From NCBI GenBank assembly GCA_963942565.1, contig OZ012685.1:23471919-23535918 (forward strand): a stretch of DNA of 64,000 nt. Direction: 5' to 3'. Numbering within the stretch: position 1 is the first letter of the stretch; each line of letters begins with the position of its first letter. The translations under genes were made by a program, and so were the position numbers. The DNA is from Maea johnstoni. Its lineage: Eukaryota > Annelida > Polychaeta > Spionida > Magelonidae. This document shows, piece by piece, positions 36,301 to 45,476 of the stretch. The notes below the pieces were generated by a model that was given only the letters and a program-made list of their open reading frames with translations, was not told the origin of the DNA and searched no databases.

Positions 36301-39300
36301 GTGGATAGATGGCCCTGCGGCATACTATGATGACTGAGCGAAATAAGTGTGATTCAGACTAGAGCTCAAGTGTGTCCCCCTTGAGGATTTATTCAGAACT
36401 AATACTGGAGTGAATTCAACTCAAGTCAGATCAGTGAAAGAGCCAGAAATCACAGACTTGTAGCAAGTCTAATATCAGGTCAGTATTTATAAGTTGCATT
36501 ACATTTCCATTTTGGAACCTAACTCAGATAAGACAACAAAGCTATTTACAAAAGCTCTCTACATTCTCCTTTATGTCATTGTACACTTACAATGCCATCA
36601 ACCTGCTCTACACGAGTGTTTTGTGGAAATAAAAACCCAAACACCACTTAGGAAACTGGTATCATATGATAACTATGGCCATGTGAAAAATATAGTGTCC
36701 AAGCACTCGGCAATCTTGATTTTCAACGATCGGTACTGCAGAGGGGTGTGGTTAATCCAAATTTCTCCAGCACCCAGTTCTTGTGTATTTTTCCTTAAAC
36801 CGCACCCATACTGTGCACCTTTTCAGACAATTACGGTACTTGCAAATGTCTGGGCCTATAAAGTGAATGCTTAGCATGATTGAACTAATAAGGCTGTTGG
36901 AAGAGCTGAGATAATTAGCGGCTATTATCTCATATGAGATAAAACTTAATTAATCGCCCTTATTACCATAGCTCCTGTCTAGTCTGAAGCCTGCGCTTGA
37001 TGCATAATGCCCAGAGTGAGTAAACTGCTGCAACAGCCAATGTCATTTTTTATGGATGCAATCATTCTTATAGTTTTGCTGGATTGGATGCCATTAGCTG
37101 TTGTTATTCAGAAGCCATGATGCTGATATTGAGTGTTATCATTATTATAGTGTGTTAACACTGAATAGCTATGATAGCATGCCTTTAACACTAAAATATG
37201 TTGCAAAATAAAACTATGAAATGCCATTGTACATGAAAAGCAATACCTGGACACTTGGCGTCCTTAATGTAGTACAAAATCTTACAAAAAGTAAAAACTG
37301 CAAGTAAGAATGTGTTTTATTTTCTTGCAACATAAAAAGCAAGACTGTACAGGAACCCTAGAAGTGTATGCAGTAAAGTCAAACATACAGATTTGATTAT
37401 GCATAGAAACATCTACATCATATTGCACTTGGCACGTCAGTCTCCTTGCATCAGGTATTGGAGATGACCTTTTATCTCCTTTGATGTACCTTCAAACATC
37501 ATACATCAGACAGACTTATAAAACACTAAGCAACCTTTGTGATCACTTAATGAAGAACCTAACGATTCCTTAGCAAACAGCAACCCCATAATACTCCATT
37601 ATATCAAGCATCACTTAGACATTACTAACCATTACATATCGCATACCAGTAAATCAAAATCTTTGGTCTAGAATTTCTACTAAGATCAATTTCAAGCAAA
37701 AAAATTAAAGTATTTACTTCAATACACATGCTAGACTTTTGCTAATGTATGGTCTCCCTTTTAAAACAGGACATCCTTTTAAGTGAAGATTCAAATCCAA
37801 TTTTGGATACCCATTTGTAAAATGCAGTCTGTCTATAGGGCCTAGAATATTCTCACTGTCTGTCTATGCCTTTGATAATGGCATGCTGAAGTGTGAAATA
37901 CAGACTGGGCCTACAGCAAACAAAACTCTTTTAGATGCCTGTGATGTCTGGAAAATCAATATAGAATGAAATTGAGTGATTCTATCTGGCACTATCTAGA
38001 CAGAATATAGCGGTACATCATTATCAGAGAATTGTGAATAACATAGTCCATGGATTCCATAGCACAGACCTGACCTTCAACTTTCTCTTTGACAATAATA
38101 AGTAGATACATATCTGTGATTATTATATGAATGTATAGCTGTTTTTGTTGTAAAACATGAGACTCAAATATCATGATTGTCCATTTTTGACACCTGCTAT
38201 CAAAATTCATACCTATGGCTCTATTTCACATGCATGACTTATATGGGTTACTCAACTCATGAATAATGAATGACTTAAATGATATTTAGAATTTATTTGT
38301 AGATTATAAGAACTTTTTAAAATCCTACTGTAAATTCTCGGAAATTTAGACCACCCTAGGAATTTGGGCCACTATTATTATTTTGCGAAATAATTAATGG
38401 GGAATCTGGGCAACCCTCGATCTATCGCCAGTGGCCATTGCACAAAATATGGACCTAGCTGTAAATCTTGCTGATACAGCGTCAAGTTATTTTCAGCAAA
38501 TATGGGCCACCCTGAACCCATAAAAATTGTAATTATTCAAAAGTGTCCCAAATTACTGAGAATTTACGGTAAGTCATCTGCACTTTATAATGATTCCCTT
38601 AGTTCCATCATATCTTAACATGTATGCACATTAATCTCAACATTTATGATAAATGCATGAAATTTAGTATTTATCTAAAACATATATGAAAATTTATAAC
38701 GAAAAGAAAAATGAACCTCATTGCATAATAATTTGCTGTGCTCTTCAAATTGCTAACATAGAGCCTTCACATGTCAGCATGCATGAGGTGGCCGTGTTGT
38801 GACTCGATTATCTGAGGAATGTACTATGAATAGACTTAGCAGTGAAGTGTTATTTCTGTCATGCTATCCAGTCATGTAGATGGCAAGGCATGGCCTGAAC
38901 GTACAGTACTGCATGGTGTGACAACACCCCAACAAGCCTGGATGGAACAGAACCACTTCACCAGAACTATCCCTTCAGGACTTGGTGATAGAGTAGACTT
39001 GCTACAAGTCTGTGATATCTGGCTCTTTTTATACTGATCTGACCTGAGTTGATTTCACTTCAGGTTTAGTTCTGAATAAATCCTCAAGGGGGACACACTT
39101 GAGCTCTAGTCTGTAGTGTGTTATCAACCACAACTCATACAAACAGTACTTCCATCTATAGTTTGAGAGAGACATCAAACCTGCTTAGTATGTATAGTGG
39201 TGGGGGCATTAAACCTAACACAGCCTGAGAACCAGGCTAGTGATAGGGCTGCTAAGCCTATCACTTAGTGAAGTGACTGTAGAACAGCAGTACAGTCAAC

Positions 39301-42300
39301 TTGTCTAAGTATCTAGCCAACAGTGTGTTAACCCTTTGGCAACCTGAGTGCACAGAAAAATGTGAAAATAATTTTAAAGATATTGTTAAAAGCAATAGGA
39401 ATAAATCTCAGTGAAAAACTCCTGACCAAATTGGGTTGTGATCAAGATGCTTGTGTGTGTCTGATTCATTGCCCTGCGTTTTAGATGCAAATGGGTTAAA
39501 CCTCAGATCATAGAAAGTAGATGATCCAGTTTTTTGTTCAGATCTAATAAAGTAACATAGCTTAGCTTAGATAAAAAGTTGATCACTTTTGCTTAGATGT
39601 ATTGACTCATAAAGATGTAACACAGTCAAGACTATTCAAATGGGAATCAAGAGAAAAAGGGACCATTTAAATTTAAGAACATTTTATTAATTTTGAGGCC
39701 ACAATCCATTTTGATATAAGGTAATTTAGATTAAAATAAATACTACACATGAATTTGCTATTTTAGACAAGTTGCTGAAGCAGATGAAACAATTGTTTTA
39801 AGCACAGACAAACCACATCCTAGCCCATGATTTATTAAGTGAGAAGCCTATTGGTGGGGGTGCTATCAACTAGGTGCTTTTCAGACATGAAGCAGTATCA
39901 CTCATGTACATGCGGCCGGCCGACAGCCAGACGTTTGCTGTCTTATCTCACAGCAAGTGCTGTAACCTGGCGCAGGTTCAGGAGTTGAGTCGTAAACCAA
40001 ATCGGTTCACAGAGAGCCCTGGTCCAATGACACACCAGACAGCGTAAACCAAATTGGTACGCAGAGAGCACTGGTCCAATGACACACCAGACAGTGTCTG
40101 GAGAACAAAATACTTAGCAAGCCAACACATCACTCTGAGTTGTTCTTATATGACTCAAATGAGCAAACTCCTCAATTTTGACCCTAATATTCTTGTAAAA
40201 ATTATAAAAGAAAATTGTAAAAAATAATATCTGAGTTAGCATTGAGAATAAAAGTGTTTGAGCATGAATGTATCTGCAGACCCTCAAGATGTCCTGGCTT
40301 TCCATTATTTTGGTAATATCTTTTCGCCAAAAGCATCTTCATGAAAATATATGGATGAGAACTGTTAATCTGGACCAAACCATTGAATATCCTTCAAATA
40401 TTGTGTGATTTGATTTTTATTTTGAGATTATTTTCAGAGGTACAGTAGGTCCAGATGATGTTATTCAGAGTGAAATCTAGGCAGAACTGGGTTAACCCAT
40501 TAACACTCAGAGTGGCCAAAACACACCTGATAATTTTGGAAATATTTAACTCACAAAAACATTTTCTGAAAAAACATTTGAAGAAGAAATGTTGATCAGA
40601 AGCTAAACAAAAACTCTCCTTCAAATAATTTGTGAACTTTCACTTTATTCTAAAGTTATTTTCAAAAGTATTGCAATAGCAGACGATACTTTCTAGTACC
40701 TCTGAGTGTGAATGGGTTAACCAGTAGCCTTGAAGCAGCTTCATGGGAGACTGTCAGAACTTCAGCTGGTAGCTAGGAGAAGTGGAGCAAGGAGTCAGTG
40801 ATTGACATAGGAGTCCAACTACTTGACATGTGCTCCTACCAGCTTTCCAATGTTGAGAGATTTAGAAAATCCGCTCATCCAGAGAGAGCAACAATTCACA
40901 GCATGGTGGCAGTGTAGCATACTCCTATAGTTACACCTAGAACTACTGGGAGTTCACAATACTACACATATATATGTCTCTGGCCTAGATCAGGACAACT
41001 GAATTTGTAACATTGAACCTCTGTTTGAACAGTGCACTACAAAAAGTTTACTTTTTAACGTTTACAACATTTTCAGACTAATTAAAAAAATAGTTGAAAG
41101 GAAAAAAATGACCTAAATCCTTTAATATCAAGCCAAGAGAGTTGTGTATATTAGTAAATGAAAATCATGGAGGGCTCTTCTCACTTGTTCTATTCAAAAA
41201 GGTTCCAATAAGTACACATGTATAAGGTTTTCTGACAGCTAGTTATTTTGGTCACGGAAATAGGTTTGACCCCTGGTATCCACACCTTACGATCAGCAAA
41301 GCTTTTGTTAGTAAATGCAATAACATATTGCTATATGTATTATGTACTCCTTTTTGACACCCTCATCACTTCAGATTGATAGAATCTTCGTCTATTGATC
41401 TCTTTACTGTGTTAGAATCCAGTGTGGGTGTTTATGCTGAAAAGTTACAGAAAAAGAGTCAAGACTCCTGTAAATTGACGGAAGCTTTTTTCTTGCAGTG
41501 CTCAATGATTGCAGCCTTGCCATAATTCCTAGAAGGCAAATATGCCTTTCAAAGTGCTTTAGTAGTTAAATCTCATAAAATAAATCAGACAAAATGCAGT
41601 GTAAGCTAGTCCCCAACAGAATATGAATAATTTGCAACTTTAGGCGAATGAAAAATGTTTTTTAAAAAAATGTTCCCACTCATGAACGACCGTGTACAAT
41701 CATATAGAAATATGCAAATTAGGCTCTCAAGATGAGTACCATATGGTAAAAATATGACCAAAAAACGTTCTCATATGTTGACCATACAGCCTAAATGACA
41801 AGCATATGGTATGCATACGAATGAACAAAAGTTTCACAAAAGTTTTCATAAGGTCAAACACGAATGGACAAGACATTCATATGGTAAAGCACATTGCCAT
41901 GCAGCATACACAAAGTCTATACAAAGTTCATACACCTGAACATAATTACACACAAGTGAGCAAGAATGAACAAGACATACATTTACACCAACACGATTCC
42001 AATACAAGTGAACATGAATGTCATACCATTAGAACTTTAATAAAGGCAATATATTAAAAAAAGACAGATTAAAAATAAATAAAGACATATTCCCAGTCAA
42101 AGAAATAACCCTTTTGCTGGTGGTGGCTTATTTTACCAATACAAAATGATGCGAAAAACTTGAAAATTGGCTGAAACCCTGGCATATGGGTATCCATCTG
42201 AGAGTACTCAGCCAGAGCTCCAATGAATACCAATGTGACAGGATTTAGATGGTGTTCAAAAATCTTTGATTTCTTGTGCTTTGGACGAAAGTGGCCTCAA

Positions 42301-43942
42301 ATTGGAAGGGTTGAGACTGAGACATTCATTTTAAATTGACTTTTAGGTATTTTTCATACTTTTTCGTTTGAAGGAAAAAATGTTTGTTTAGTGTGATTTA
42401 TCTGTATCTTCAGAAAACAATAGGTTATCTAATTTAATATTTTCACTGATATCCATTTTATAGCCTGTTTAGTTACTGAAACAGTCATGTTTGTCCCTAT
42501 TGGTTGTAGGACAATTTCAATGCACAGTTTCAATAACAACAGTAGGTAAAAAAGATAATAAACTGTACTGAGAGAAATAAAATGATTGTAAATTAAAAAA
42601 GGAAACAGTATACACACACGCACAAACATACACAAACACCTGCATGCATACTAGAACTGCACTCGAGGAGAGAGATCAACTCATGAGCTCACTACCGTTT
42701 TGACACGTGAGCTCACGGATGCACATTTTTTTAAGATAAATATTCGTTTTTCATTATAGCAATTTAATATTTCCTGATGGAGATTTATGAACATTTACAT
42801 GTTTATTTCATTTCAAAATGTGCTGGTGAGGTACAAAGGTCAGTATGGCACTCAACACTGCCTGTATACATTGTGGATTGTAAACAAGATATGACAGTGT
42901 TAAGCAGTGATTTGAAGGTGTGAGTTAAGTGTTCTATGTTAGGTTTGTCTTCCCTTCATAGATGAGTCAAGAAATTAACCACCCCAGCTCGAGCTTGGTT
43001 CGTCTGGCTTCAGTTTTAATCAAGCCGCTTGAGTTTGTGAGCGGTGAGTGCAGCTCTAATGCATACATACATACACACACACACATGCAGCATCCAGAAG
43101 AACCCTGACGAGCTATTTGTTTGGTTATATAACCAGTACAAGACCCGCTTCATGTGATGACAGGCAAACTTACCAGGTCTAGGCTCAGGAGAGGAACCAT
43201 CAAAGCGACCAACAGGTCTAGCATCGATCAATTGGAATTCTTTACTCGATAAGTTCCTTTCAACATCTTCAAAGTACTTCACTAATGCAGGATTAAAGGA
43301 TGCTTTGAAAGTTGCAATTGGCATCTTGGTGGCTTCATCCGTGTCCCAGTAGCCACTGTTTTGCCATTTTGGCAATCCACCGTTTAATATAGAGACGTTG
43401 TGATGTCCAAACACTCGAAATGTCCACCATACTCTTTGGGCAGAAAACATACCAAAGTTAGCATTGTTGTCATATACGACAACATGACTTTGATTGTTGA
43501 TGCCCATTTTGCCAACATAGTTCTCAAATATCTCAGCCTTAGGGAGAGTGTGTTCATATGGTGATTCTTTATCACTACATTCGTCTATGTCAAAAAAACT
43601 GCTGCCGGGAATGTGTCCCCGATGGTACTCGGTCTTGGCATCTCTTCTAGCGAAGGGAAGGTGCCACGAACAGTCCAGTATTCGAAGGTTTGGAGTATTT
43701 GCTTCAAGTTTTTCATAAAGCCATTGCACAGAAACTAAGGCAGGTGCTCTCTCCAAATTGCCTGTAGAGGTTGGAGGTGTCTGTCCGCCTCCATTTACTG
43801 TGGATTGCGTGATATCCGGTGCGCTGGGAGTGCTCACTTTCGGTGTCGCAAGCCTGATCTCACACGTCGAGACAAATCTTGCAGACATTTTGAGAGTGAG
43901 AGGATGGACTGAGAGCACTCGCAGCAGCATCTTACAAGTCAT
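24237..43942 (-). CDS. MPST: 3-mercaptopyruvate sulfurtransferase (MPST)
   Basis: Three exons on the - strand (43942-43174, 26287-26129, 24376-24237) give 355 residues. MPST transfers sulfur from 3-mercaptopyruvate to its active-site Cys and then to thioredoxin or other acceptors, yielding H2S, in mitochondria and cytosol. Two rhodanese domains are seen: about 69-200 ([27 protein letters not shown]) and about 215-340 ([31 protein letters not shown]). The catalytic loop C307-G-S-G-V-S is MPST-like; thiosulfate sulfurtransferase usually has CRKGV. Residues 1-35 ([19 protein letters not shown]...) are basic and Ser/Leu-rich, typical of a mitochondrial presequence, followed by an unusual Ser/Thr/Pro/Gly linker to residue 65. 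The start at 43942 is chosen because it opens the presequence; an in-frame ATG at 44101 probably lies in or beyond the 5' UTR. Intron 1 is about 16.9 kb. Confidence 0.93.
24530..24750 (+). mobile_element. TTAA-flanked piggyBac-like MITE, family 1
   Basis: TTAACCCTTCCAGTGCTAAGG to ttataagtgttaa save single changes; sits in intron 2 of MPST. Confidence 0.85.
25102..25316 (-). mobile_element. TTAA-flanked piggyBac-like MITE, family 1
   Basis: TTAACCCTTATGCTGCTGG at the left and gcattggaagggttaa at the right; second copy within MPST intron 2, opposite orientation to the one at 24530. Confidence 0.9.
25866..26090. repeat. interspersed ~255-bp repeat (AGCCTAG family)
   Basis: Inverted relative of 34252-34505 and 35833-36095; contains ggtagaccta-type ends, gatagatggcaccacctgat and aatcctggtgagataagtgt. 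Directly beside MPST exon 2. Confidence 0.75.
26129..26287 (-). CDS. MPST: MPST exon 2
   Basis: Acceptor catttcag, donor atcag|gtaagg; 53 codons, starting [20 protein letters not shown] and ending TVAMCGSG, so it carries the catalytic cysteine. Confidence 0.93.
28590..28825. repeat. interspersed repeat, inverted partner of 30710-30935
   Basis: Contains aatgcctgcacctatactac and ggaggacatttaaatatggc, which recur inverted at 30710-30935. Related, more diverged copies lie at about 27705-27940 and 36255-36350. Confidence 0.75.
28990..29230 (-). mobile_element. 5'-truncated SINE, same family
   Basis: The complement carries ctgttcttgggcaagacag and gcgctatatgctgccagctg, matching the body of the SINE at 50225; the tRNA head is missing. 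In MPST intron 1. Confidence 0.72.
29661..29876. mobile_element. MITE with CGACGGTTACTTG ends
   Basis: Inverted ends cgacggttacttgatttatt and tgacggttacttgatttatt (right end reversed), about 30 bp with few mismatches, around a 150-bp core. No clear target duplication identified. In MPST intron 1. Confidence 0.8.
29956..30280. mobile_element. hAT-type MITE, GGTCTTAGCC group, subtype 1
   Basis: cagggtcttagccagaattt at the left and gacgccctgctggctattaa at the right. In MPST intron 1. Confidence 0.8.
30710..30935. repeat. interspersed repeat, inverted partner of 28590-28825
   Basis: agcctacctcccaggccata at the left and cctcgtagctaggct at the right; about 225 bp. Confidence 0.75.
30940..31150. 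repeat. interspersed repeat, inverted partner of 25640-25860
   Basis: accctgagttgactttagcc, then ttgaccctcaaggtggagcc and gttgtttttcacaaaactg; the same blocks are found inverted at 25640-25860. Shorter relatives at 36340-36480 and 39000-39120 form another inverted pair. Confidence 0.7.
31860..32159. mobile_element. hAT-type MITE, CAGGGCTCGACG group
   Basis: Left end caggcctcaacgctaactc, right end tgttagcatcgagccctg; interior with the same ggaccagta motifs as 12019-12361. In MPST intron 1. Confidence 0.78.
32206..32416 (+). mobile_element. piggyBac-like MITE, family 1
   Basis: ttaacacttgtaatgctgat to gcagcataagggttga; body with the conserved catctaaaccctgtcatg. In MPST intron 1. Confidence 0.85.
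32509..32776. mobile_element. hAT-type MITE, GGTCTTAGCC group, subtype 3
   Basis: Inverted relative of 1403-1674: starts catgaaaaatacctgatttt, ends tcctggctaaagtccctg; shared interior around agacaccctaga. Confidence 0.7.
33330..33645. mobile_element. hAT-type MITE, GGTCTTAGCC group, subtype 1
   Basis: cagggtcttagccaggattt at the left, ctggcttaaagaccatg at the right. Flanking octamers aaggaaac and taggaaac differ at one position, consistent with an 8-bp target duplication. Confidence 0.8.
34252..34505. repeat. interspersed ~255-bp repeat (AGCCTAG family)
   Basis: tagcctagatttctaggctg at the left, ctaggaacctactctagtct at the right; body cttatctcaccaggattcag. MPST intron 1. Confidence 0.8.
35380..35595 (+). 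mobile_element. piggyBac-like MITE, family 1
   Basis: Left end weakly preserved (ccttagtccttctcatgcta), right end cagcataagggttaa intact. In MPST intron 1. Confidence 0.85.
35833..36095. repeat. interspersed ~255-bp repeat (AGCCTAG family)
   Basis: Same orientation and ends as 34252-34505, with ctaggaacctaggctaag at the right so that imperfect inverted ends agcctag are visible. Probably a non-autonomous DNA element. Confidence 0.8.
38328..38569. mobile_element. TA-flanked MITE, ~242 bp
   Basis: ctgtaaattctcggaaattt at the left; right end reversed reads ccgtaaattctcagtaattt; TA on both sides. In MPST intron 1. Confidence 0.75.
40492..40720. mobile_element. TTAA-flanked MITE, family 2
   Basis: Inverted ends TTAACCCATTAACACTCAGA and TTAACCCATTCACACTCAGA (right end read on the other strand), 229 bp including the TTAA sites. 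The interior contains a smaller inverted repeat (gaagaagaaatgttgatc / ctccttcaaat). Distinct in sequence from family 1 but with the same target preference. Confidence 0.85.
42105..42314 (-). mobile_element. piggyBac-like MITE, family 1
   Basis: ataacccttttgctggtggt at the left, aaattggaagggttga at the right; body conserved. In MPST intron 1. Confidence 0.85.
42652..43058. mobile_element. hAT-type element, TAGARCTGCACTC ends
   Basis: tagaactgcactcgaggag at the left; right end reversed reads tagagctgcactcaccgct. A perfect 8-bp target duplication atgcatac lies at 42644-42651 and 43059-43066. 407 bp, no coding capacity. It sits about 110 bp inside MPST intron 1 from the exon 1 donor. Confidence 0.88.
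43174..43942 (-). CDS. MPST: MPST exon 1
   Basis: Carries the presequence, first rhodanese domain and the start of the second, ending after EPRPG with donor cctg|gtaagt. The open frame continues upstream to 44101 but that part overlaps the expected promoter. MPST hallmarks FFDIDECSD and [10 protein letters not shown] are in this exon. Confidence 0.93.
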
Positions 43943-44141
43943 GTCAAATATAGCATGGGTCAAGGACGTTTCGCATGGGGTCACGCCCACTTTTCGATGG
44001 TGGTGGCGCCATCTATTGCCGCTGTCAGATCTAACTCTCCTACGAAGGAGGAAGAAAGCTACTATCAGTTCAAAATTTAATGGCAACACTGAACAGTGCA
44101 TCTTGAAAACTGCTTGAAGAATTGGCGATTTAGACTTCAGA
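43943..44141. promoter_or_regulatory. bidirectional promoter between MPST and the RING gene
   Basis: The two start codons are 199 bp apart and diverge. The interval is richer in GC and CpG than the flanks (gtcacgcccacttttcgatg, ggtggtggcgccatctattg) and has no TATA box near either start, as usual for shared housekeeping promoters. It contains gcgccatc, resembling a YY1-type CCAT element. Confidence 0.6.
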
Positions 44142-44197
44142 ATGCCGAGGAAAAAGAAATCAGCTACACCAGAAATAGTTGAGGAAGAAGATGATAG
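44142..44197 (+). CDS. RING gene exon 1
   Basis: ATG in context cagaATGc; MPRKKKSATPEIVEEEDD then donor gatag|gtaaaa, leaving two bases. A short basic-then-acidic start. Confidence 0.8.
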
Positions 44198-45371
44198 GTA
44201 AAAATTGAAAGTTTAGGTTACAGTGTATCTATCAGGTCAATGTTTATGGGTGCATTTAGATTTACAATAAGAATAACAATGGCAGTGGCACCAGTGCAAG
44301 TGCCTTGCCTTGGCATTATGATTATCATTGATGTAGTATAATACTGTCATTACTGGCCTGGTTGTGGGTTCTGTTTACAGGGCAGAGCAGGGGTCAGCTT
44401 GCCGGCTTTGGGTCACGGAGTCCACTGCGGCTGTGGCTTGCCCTGCTCTCCCTTGCCGAGTAAACCTGACACCAAGCAATAAAAATTGCGCAGAGTCCAG
44501 AAGACTGGTTGTTTGCACATACCAGCCTACTTGCTCCCGCTCTCTTCCCTTCTAACCACCCATGGGTGCAGACGTGGTTTTGACCCTCCCGTTACCTCTC
44601 ACCCATGTGGATCTGCATTTACCAAGTGACTACCTATTTAATGTAAGTGTTAACCCTTTCCTACCCACCCTCTATTTTCCCAGGTCTGTCTTCCCCCTAT
44701 TGAGTTACAATTAAAATATATTTTGGTAATAAACTTGTTCTTTGTTATATGTTAACCCTTTCCTTAGAATAGACTAGCCAGGAACCCTCTATTGTAGTAT
44801 ACCCCTTGATCAACTGCTAAACAAATAGGATATTACAAATGAGCCCTTATCAATGGGGGTAGGAATGGTACAACCCTTATTATGGTCCTTAATCTGTACC
44901 AGTGTACCTTTATGGTAGTGGTACCCTTATGACCGGGTACCATAGGAATGAATGGGGAGGGATGCAAACAGCTGGCCAAAATAGTTAGTGCAGCTGAGCT
45001 GGTAAGAAAATACTGTATACGACGGATTTTGCATATGACGGACCAATTTTCCTGGTCCCATTGAGTCTGTCATATCCAAGTTCACCAAAAAATTCCTACC
45101 CTAAAGTTTTTTCTGCCCTCCCAACTCCAAATCAACGTAAAACATGCATAAAACACATTTTTGACCAAAAAGAATATTGCCAAAATATTTTATTTTTACC
45201 GACCTACCTACCCTATTTTTTTAGGGATCGTTTAATACAGGAAACAAACAATATTTTTTTCTTGGCCTATAATATATTCTCATTGATGTTTAAATGAGTG
45301 TCAAAAAGATCTTAATGTAATGATGATGGTCTGACACTGCTGAGCGAGGTTGTCTATCTTTCTCTAAGTTG

Positions 45372-45427
<56 letters not shown>

Positions 45428-45438
45428 TATAATATATT

Positions 45439-45476
<38 letters not shown>

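Larger units (their letters stand above)
26288..43173 (-). other. MPST intron 1 (~16.9 kb)
   Basis: No exon recognised on either strand. Filled with the MITEs and interspersed repeats listed individually. Between them, 36500-38320, 38600-39320 and 40750-42100 are AT-rich and contain nothing I can identify, apart from poly-G near 34970 and poly-C near 27810. Confidence 0.7.

Noticed and set aside
43943-44101. Upstream in-frame extension of MPST to the ATG at 44101
   Set aside because: The added 53 residues would occupy the divergent promoter and would hide the presequence internally; the ATG at 43942 gives a normal mitochondrial start. The ATG at 43930 remains an alternative.
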